This document shows, piece after piece, positions 52,301-61,300 of a DNA stretch of 64,000 nucleotides (its first letter is position 1; each line of letters starts with the position of its first letter). This stretch comes from Hanleya hanleyi (taxonomy: Eukaryota > Mollusca > Polyplacophora > Lepidopleurida > Hanleyidae), in NCBI GenBank assembly GCA_036873755.1, contig JAVTVY010020506.1, forward strand, positions 1-64,000, written 5' to 3'. The notes under the pieces are model-generated. The model did not search any database and was not told where the DNA came from. It saw only the letters and a program-made list of their open reading frames with translations. The position numbers and the translations under genes are program-made.

Positions 52301-55300
52301 AGCCAATTAACATAGGCAAATAGCTGCGCAATTTCCGTGTGCCCGAAAAATGATACCGAATATAGCTTTTCTATACTACTGGCCCTGTTAACTGTATAAG
52401 CATCTTCCATGTAAGTTTCGACTTTCCGTGTAAGTTTCGAATGTGAGTGCCGAGATATCGCCCGGACAAGCATCTATCGATATTGACTTCTTCAGCGATT
52501 AATACAGAAGATAAACGAAACGATACAACGATATACTATAGCATATATTGAGGTCGTCAATAAATGGCCATATTATGGAGCGTCTTTACAAATCGTCTTT
52601 TTGTCGAGACATTTTCAAAGGTGATAGCGAATCCAATGATGCACGAACTATGTTTTCTTTAGCTTTTTGATCGGTTTTCATTGGAGAAGAATTTCTCGAA
52701 AGATGAACAATATCGCGAATCATTCGAGAAACAATCGAGAATATTTCTCAATTGAGAAAAAAACGATGGACTGTGGTGCCGCTCACCATTTGGCTCAGCG
52801 TGCATGTTACCCTGACTGGTCGTTGTTCTGTGGACTTCATAGCTTGTTACATTGCTGACATTTAGGCCCCATAAAAAAAAATGCCTTGTTTCCCATCACT
52901 GACTTTTCAAAAAGTCGGACGGGCGGTCCTTTTTTATTTTTTATTTTTTATTTTCGGAAGGGCATGGGAATGGTTCAGTTCATTCAAGAATCCACTGATA
53001 TTAAGATACTGATAGTCTAATTTGGCCATAAAATGGTGAACAATTCATTTTAAAGTTTCATTTTGTTCACAGTCTTGCTAAAGATTGAATAAATACATTG
53101 GATAAATTGGCAGAAATCCCATGGCGTTTGTATTTCCATTCTCACCTCCTGCATACTGCTATATGTGAGGTCATCTCATTCTGATATCGTAGTCGCAAAC
53201 TCTCCATTCCTATGCAGGTAGACAAAACTCGAATGATGGTATTGATAAAATCTGAATCATTGTGATTTGAAAGGAAAAAACTGTGGGTTTTTTTTATTCC
53301 AGGAGGAAACATATAAGCTGAGCTATTCTCACGAAATGGAGAACATGACGAGCATGAATTGACGATCATGAATATTACCTTGGGCAGTCATACCACAAAA
53401 TCCACTAGGCATGAAACTATATCACTGAGGAATAGAACAACGTAAGTTCTTCAACGGAAAATAAATATCAACTATACATTTATACCGGGACAATGCTGCA
53501 GATGTTGTGTTCCTGTGTTACTACTATATATTTATATACGACTAGAAATGTATACACAAACAGAACGAAAATGACATTACAACCATAAAATTGCAAACAA
53601 CGCGACAATATCACGGACATGTCGCCTTGATTACAGGGAAGATACTTGTCGTTGAAAGACCTTCAACGAGGTCCAATTACAGATCACAAAGTAACAGAAT
53701 TATTATCAGAGTCTTGGAAAGGACGACTCCACACAGAAAACAGTCCGATAAGAAGTCTCGATCCAGGACAGTATCTAATAACCATGACATCCAAAGGCGC
53801 ACAGAAGAAACATCACGTTGCTGGCAAGGCCCGGGTAATCACACAAGGTAAGACTGTCACGTATAAAATCTTGACATCACCCCAGCTCCTTTGCCACAAC
53901 AAGCATTCGTAGCGCGCCACAACAGTCGCTGGTGCAAGCCAGAGTCAGTTCAGCCTCATTTTCATACCAAAAGAAACACCAACAGGGCAGGTGAGAAAAA
54001 AACAAAACAAATCGGGTCGGGCGGAAAAATCGGGGCGGGCGGTGATGGGAAACAAGGCATTTTTTTATGGGGCCTTACGGTTATGGAGCCAGGCTACTCC
54101 GTGGAAAGTGGTTCTATTTATAACTAAATATCTCGATTAACAGAAATTTCTGGGAGTGTAGTCGGTGTTCCGTGGATTTCATAACGGGTATATCCATACC
54201 TGCTGATGACTTTATCATCGGATAGAAAGACCTAGGCAAATGTCGGTTGCCTATGTACGATATGGTTCTATTTTGAAGTCACATGATGTCGCCAAATTCG
54301 TAAAACGAATGTAAAACGATAGCTTAGACCAATGACTGCGGTGTGCGATCTTATGGCAAGCCGTTTCACTTTTTATTTGGCATTTGCTGATATCATTAAA
54401 TATTATCTTCAAATGATTTGATGATATCAGCAAATCAGTCGATTTGTTGATATCTGCAAATGATTTAGAGATATCACCGAATGATTTGATGATATCAGCA
54501 AATCATTTGATGATATCATCAAATTATTTGTAGATATCAGCAAATCGACTGATATCGACTGATTTGCTGATATCAGCAACTCATTTGATGATATCATTAA
54601 ATATAGCCGAACGTGAAAATAAGCCTAAATGTTAATGCCTGCTCCCTTCTCATCCTGTTGTTTGATAAATCAATCTATACCTATTGATAAAGCTATCTAC
54701 CGACAAATCACATATAATATTTACTATTCAAAGAATCAGACAATAACAATAAATGTGGTTTGGGTGATGTAGGGAATATGTTTAATAGCCGCCGCTATCA
54801 AACCTCCAGTATACCATACGCCAAACTGTAGGAATAAACGATAAATAGAATCATGAATATAAGCGCATGGGAATAAATATGCAGTAGGGTCACTTTTCCA
54901 TCGTGAGTTATTGAAATGTATACACAAATTCATTAGATCAGCATTTTGAGTATAAAGGGGGTGAGGCGAAAGAGGAATTGTAATGATTTCGGAAAAGCCG
55001 GTCAGCATGAAGCATGGTTTATTAACCGGTTGGCTTTTAGGGCAGGAGATAAGGCATACCCGTATGGAAGGCCAAATGTCCAAATAATCAGAAACTCACA
55101 GTTATTGAATCGAAAATCTAAGTTTTCAAACAGAAAACTGAAGTTATCAAACAGAAAACCATGGTTTTCGAATCGAAAACTTAGGTTTACGGTCGAAAAC
55201 CTAGGTTATCTACCACACAACCCCGAGTTTCTCTTTCCTTAACTTCGAGTTTCTATTTCTCAACACCGAAAATCACAGTTGTGATTAGAAAACTTAAGTT

Positions 55301-58300
55301 ATCGAACCGAAAACCTAGGTTTTCGAATTGATAACTTAAGTTTACGGTCGAAAACCTAAGTTATCTAGCAGACAACCCCGAGTTTCTCTTTTATTGGACA
55401 CTTTCTATTCGATAACCTAGGTTTTCGAATTGATGGTTGTCGTGAAGTGAAACTCGACTTTCTAACTTAGAGTTTCGATATCCGGATACTTTGGGTCTGG
55501 CGCCTTTTCCGATTGTTGACTAATCAAAAATGCAGAGAGAACCACGTGGCGAAATTAATTATACGGAATCAAACTGCTCACATAGATATAACATTCACCG
55601 TATGCCTGTAGTAATCGCTCTTGACCCAGAGACAGCTTGTGTGTCACCGAAGTATTTGCCAAAGTAGCTATCTACATGGCAGTGTGACTAACGTCACAGG
55701 ACCTACGAAGTACAGTAGGCATTAGGACTCGAACGCGAACTGAACTCTTGGAAATCCCCACCCCCCGTTGAAATCCTGCCTATATTAAGATGGGCACCGC
55801 CCAAGTCAGAATCGCTAGTGATTTTCATCAAAAATCACCAGAAATTTTCATCAAAAGTAGGTCAGCTCAGAACTTGTTGGTAAGTCTTCTAATGCGCCTT
55901 CATTCCAAAAATAAATAACGATCGCCGATTTAATTTTACAATTTTTTAATTAAAGGAAACAGATTGAATAATATAGGTTCAGTAGATTTCAAGCTTTACG
56001 TGTGAAAATACATTTACATCTCTTTAATGGTTTTCAGTGCCCTTTGTCCAGGATCAAAACAACTTTTTGAATCACATTATTTTCCCAACAATACAACAAA
56101 TTTTTATATATAGTAGTATGGTAGAAAGGTAGCATTTATGTAGTTTACGGTGATTCAACTCAAGATCAACACCTTCTATGCACAAGATAATAATGATTCT
56201 ATGTCATTCTTCTGAGCATAACCGGTACAAAGACGAATAAATAGCGTCTCTACATCACGTTGTTATCTAGATATATGAGACAACACATTTTGGGTATCGG
56301 CAATCTGATGAATGTACTATTCCGGTTTTCTTGTTCACATTATATTCTATGGCGGTTGATCGGTGATTTTCTTCATTGATAAACGTTAAACCACCTCAGC
56401 TTCGTTGTGTGAATCGGAATTGCATTGCTGTGACACACCAACACACTCCGTGGCAGTGATTCGGTATCCCCTAATCAAGGAATCAAAATGGATTTTTGAA
56501 ATGACAAGAGAAATTTAGACATATTTTGTTTACACATGTAAGTTTTTGTTCAAATTATATCCAAGTGTGACATATAGTCAATATTCAAGAGGTACAAAAA
56601 ACCCCCAAAGTATGTCCTCATATTTTCACATCCATGCCAAGAAATACTGCATTGAAAAGGGTCCATTTAGCCTACCCTGTTTTATCGCTCTAATCAGCAA
56701 ATGGCGGGGTCATATTTCTGCTGTCAAAATTGTATTTCCCTCCAAAGTCTTAACCCTTGAATCCAAGTCACACACTCTCTGATGCAAAGTAATAATTGTC
56801 CTACCTATCCGATTAGCACATTATGAACATGTCTTTGGTCATAGTGTACATATCATAACTCACATCAATGTTTTCTGCTATATTATTTCAATGATATGGT
56901 TTAACAATTTAAGTTCTGCAAACAGCGCTGATTGTTTGAGGGTATATGCAGTAGGCCTATGCTGTCGGGCAATTGTGGAATTGTCCCAGATGCACGTTAA
57001 GATTAACCTCAGTAATAGGGCCATGTGGCATACAGTGGAATGTATTTTTAGCCGGACAGGACTCGGTGGTGGTAACTGATACTCATTAAACGCGATAAAA
57101 CGCTGGAGCAAAACGGACCACAGTTTTCTTGGCATGATGATCAAAGTTACTTTATCTAGTTAAATTCTACCCAAAGAAAATAAATTGAGACCCTTTAAAC
57201 AGCCGTCATGGCTTTGTTTCACCCTCAGTAAACTTTTATCATTGTTGCTCACACAGACTAATCTGAAGGATGATACCACATCTTTCTTTCTTCTGCTGGG
57301 TTATTGCACGAGGCTAATTGGTTGATGTAGGATACTTCACCATCAGTGGGTAATTTGACCTGAATTTGAAGCCTGATGTGGTCAATGATGAAATGTTTGA
57401 ATGTGAAATAGGATACACGTTAAAGGCTACAGTTTACATATATCTATAACAATATACTGAAGTGTTAATTATAAATCTAATTTTAATCAGAATTATTTCA
57501 GATCAGAACTTGCTGGTAACAATGCCCTAATGCACGTTCATGCCAAAAATAAAGGTTCTAATGTCAATGGTTCTCCTTATTTTGCCGACGAAAGGATTCG
57601 TATGGACTGACTGACTGACTGACTCATTACCGGACAATTTGCGATCTGTAGCCTACTTCGTAGGAACATATCACTGAATGTGCTTTGCTGGTGTGAATTA
57701 CATTGACCTGTCTTATGTCGGTCAGTCAGCATGACCGGATAGCTGAATTTCAACTAGAGTATTTCCCCCAATTCAGTCTGCAGCATATATACATGGCAGT
57801 GTGACTAACGTCACAGGACCTACGAAGTACAGTAGGCATTAGGACTCGAACGCGAACTGAACTCTTGGAAATTCCCACCCCCAGTTGAAATCCTGCCTAT
57901 ATTAAGATGGGCACCGCCCAAGTCAGAATCGCCAGTGATTTTCATCAAAAATCACCAGAAATTTTCATTAAAAGTAGGTCAGCTCAGAACTTGTTGGTAA
58001 CAATCTCCTAATGCGCCTTCATTCCAAAATAAATAACGATCGCGGATTTAATTTGACAATTTTTTAATTAAAGGAAACAGATTGAATAATATAGGTTCAG
58101 TAGATTTCAAGCTTTACGTGTGAAAATACATTTACATCTCTTTAATGGTTTTCAGTGCCCTTGTCCAGGATCAAAACAACTTTTGAATCACATTATTTTC
58201 CCAACAATACAACAAATTTTTATATATAGTACTACATGTCCAGCTAATCATATCGTAGTTAGTTGTATTGTCGCTATATGGCTGAAATAGCGCCGAACGC

Positions 58301-61300
58301 GACGATTAACCCTAACTCACCCACTTCTGCAGTTTGGGAGTAAGCAGACCTATTTGATGATGATACATGTATGTTTACGCTCAATTACTTAACCAGCATC
58401 TGGTAATTGTAATATTTGCATAATAAATATTATATTATTTATTATTTGGAGCTTTGTCTGCTCTGACGAATTTACTCTGGGGATTTGCTAGAACTTCTTG
58501 CCAACTGATGTTTCTCAGTACTTGTTTTGCTTGAAAAGGGTAATTAACAAAAGAAAAAAATTGCCATCTATATTTAATGCGTGCAGCGATAAAAATTTTA
58601 CCATAACAATAGTATTTGAAATTTAGAAAAAAATATTCCCCAATTTGCTAAATTTCAGTAGAATTACCTAATTTGTACCGATATGTGTATATCGCCCATG
58701 AAATAAGGTATAATATAAAATACCAGAACACATTGAGCATATGAGGATGAGTGTATCTATATTTTGTTAAAAACGAATAAAGACAGGTTTGTCCCTGATA
58801 ATACTTGATTGAAGTATATACCATACTAGATTACATGATGCTCCATACATACCTGTATAATCCATACATACATGTATAAACTACACAGTGCGTTCCGGTA
58901 TTTTATTCAGCATTTTGGTATATATGCAAATGTTGACGAAAACTGCTGCTATTCAACACTGTTGCACCTGGAGAAAGTTAAACCAAACTGATCCTCCCAC
59001 AAACATTGGTACACTGCTGGCACTAGAAGATCCCATAGAGGAAGCGTTGATGTGCTAAGTTTATTGATAATACTTGTATAGTGTATTTTGGCATCAAAAA
59101 TGTATTCACAGTCCTTTTATAGGCCTATACTTCTCAACACTGACTATTATTCTCAACAACTTATTATTCTTCCTCCACACATTTCAGCACATTACATCTT
59201 GAAAAGTCTTAACGTTAGCTGCCGTCCTAATATCCCGATATGAAATTCAAGCTAGTGAATTGATAACAGATGTACATTGTAGATTCTGAAAGCATGTGGT
59301 TTCTGGCCTATATGCTGTATCTAGCTGGCCCAAAGCAGGTCGTCTCCCAGTGTAGATCATAAAATCTGACCTGGTCCTTGGCTGTCTGACTTGATGGAAC
59401 TACTCATTAATAACACTTTGATAGATTGCACTGGACATCTCAGCTAATTTATAATTGGAGTCCTGTGGATTTTATGGCTCTTTAAACAAACATTAAACTC
59501 TCTCTCTGGGACAAATCCAGCACAGGCCAGATCTTTCACAAGTATATCTATAACAATATACTGACTTGTGTGTATTAAGAATGTAATGGTAATGTTGGTA
59601 ATAGCAGTGAAGATAAATGCACTAACAAATGATGGAAAATTATCATTTCCTATTTCATTATCCCATCACGTTTTGTACTGCGTTATATACAATGTATACA
59701 GTGAAACATACAGCCAATGGTCCCCAATGGGCGTGACAGTGCACTCGCTGAGCCAACAATAAATAATAAAAAAAATAATTAAAAATCAAATTTTCATCAG
59801 AATTCGGTCAGCTCAGAACTTGCTGGTAACAATGCCCTAAGGCACGTTCATGCCAAAAATCAAGGTTCTAATGTCAATGGTTCTCCTTATTTTGCCGACG
59901 AAAGGATTCGGATGGACTGACTGACTCACTCACTCACTCATTACCGGATAATTTGCGATCTGTAGCCTACTTCGTAGGAATATATAGCTATTAAACTGAT
60001 TAAAGGACTAGTTCTGAGTAGCAATACCCAGTCTTTGACAATGCTTGTATAAACTAGGCTCGGACATACAGGATAGTCTACATTGAATAAATAATCTCAG
60101 TTATCCTTTTGTTGAATACATGTTGATTTTGTGATTCCGTCTGACGTTTTAATCAGTCAGCATGCGGGAAAGGGCGCGAAACCCATAGTACCCGGATGTC
60201 GAAAGTTAGTTAGTCGAGTTTCACTTTACGACAGTCGCAAATTTGAAAACCTAAGTTATCGATTGATAACTTAAGTTTTCTACACGAATGTCCAAAAATA
60301 AAAGAGAAACTCGAAATTGAAAGAGAAACTCGGGGTTGTCTGCTGGATAACCTAGGTTTTCGACCGTAAACTTAAGTTATCAATTCGAAAACCTAGGTTT
60401 TCGGTTTGATAACTTAAGTTTTCTAGTGACAACTGTGATTTTCGGTGTTGAGAAATAGAAACTCGAGGTTAGGAAAAGAGAAACTCGGGGTTATGTGGTA
60501 GATAACCTAGGTTTTCGACCGTAAACTTAAGTTTTCGATTCGAAAACCATGGTTTTCTCTTTGATGACTTAAGTTTTCTGTTTGAAAACTTAGGTTTTCG
60601 ATTCAGTAACTGTGAGTTTCTGATTATTTGGACATTTGGCCTTCCATATACCCGTACATACAAACATAAATAAATCTCTATGATCCTTTACTGACCCGTA
60701 ACAGGAGACAAAGACCGTACTATATAAAGACAGAACTAACTAAGCTCCAATGAAGCCATATGGCTTCCTTTGATTTTTGTCGGGTTTACCAAGGGTAAAC
60801 CCTACATTAGTATCATTCTTCAGTTTTTCTTTTTTCTTCTGCACATGTGTAGTTTTGATCTCCTGCCCGGAGACTGTTCTCATTTGATGCCCCTTACAAC
60901 ATTCATAAAAAAGTATCGTTCTTCTGTCTGACAGTCATACACATATTTACAATGCACGGTAGCTTGTGCATTTAACTTGATAATGTGAACATTATCGCAG
61001 TAAAGTTGATCTTTCCAATTTCTTTTAAAATTTGCCTTTCCATTCTATTTTATCCGGTATCATTTGTTACGGCGAGAAGGGTCATTCTCCACGGTCCATT
61101 CTCCACACCCGATGTTGATCAGATCTATCGTTGTTCAGATCAGGCAGTTCGTCTTTGAGCAGTGATTGTGGTTAAGTTTATTATTTATCACAGATGAATT
61201 CTTTTCAAAAGCTTACTTCTCTATAATGTAGACAAATTCGTAATTATCTGATAATCAAAGTTGTGCGTCAACAACCTGACTGTGTGGGGAGTGATAGCAC

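Larger units (their letters stand above)
37932..52380. mobile_element. Palindromic Polinton/Maverick-like element (carrying nested insertions)
   Basis: The termini are AGTAGTATAGAAAAGC (left) and GCTTTTCTATACTACT (right). Starting with AG is usual for Polintons. The 6-bp flanks (GTCCTT and GGCCCT) agree at only four positions, so no clear target duplication remains. Not only the terminal repeats but also the genes are mirrored: zinc finger and ATPase at 46,575-48,205 (minus) and again at 48,209-50,116 (plus). The two arms meet around 48,206-48,395. Polymerase, integrase, protease and capsid genes are absent. Removing the 7.0-kb Penelope-like insertion leaves about 7.4 kb. It lies in a transporter intron. 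All coding copies carry stops or frameshifts, so it is a remnant. Confidence 0.8.
55063..60648. mobile_element. 5.6-kb element with ~450-bp TIRs rich in AACCTAGGTT palindromes
   Basis: The left TIR is 55,063-55,512 and the right TIR about 60,170-60,648. The flanks allow either a 6-bp duplication (TACCCG, TIR starting TATGGAAGG) or an 8-bp one (ATACCCGT, TIR starting ATGGAAGG). The TIRs are packed with variants of TCGAAAACCTAGGTTTTCGA and AAACTTAAGTT. The interior contains two sets of direct repeats and a SINE-like copy, but no transposase or Polinton gene. The class is unknown; a foldback-type non-autonomous element fits best. Confidence 0.8.

Noticed and set aside
53142..53253. Minus-strand candidate for the missing transporter exon
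   Set aside because: It has acceptor- and donor-like ends, but the peptide in the open frame shows no SLC43-like segment.
55063..60648. A second Polinton, from the possible 6-bp duplication and long TIRs
   Set aside because: Termini do not start with AG, no Polinton gene is present, and an 8-bp duplication fits equally well.
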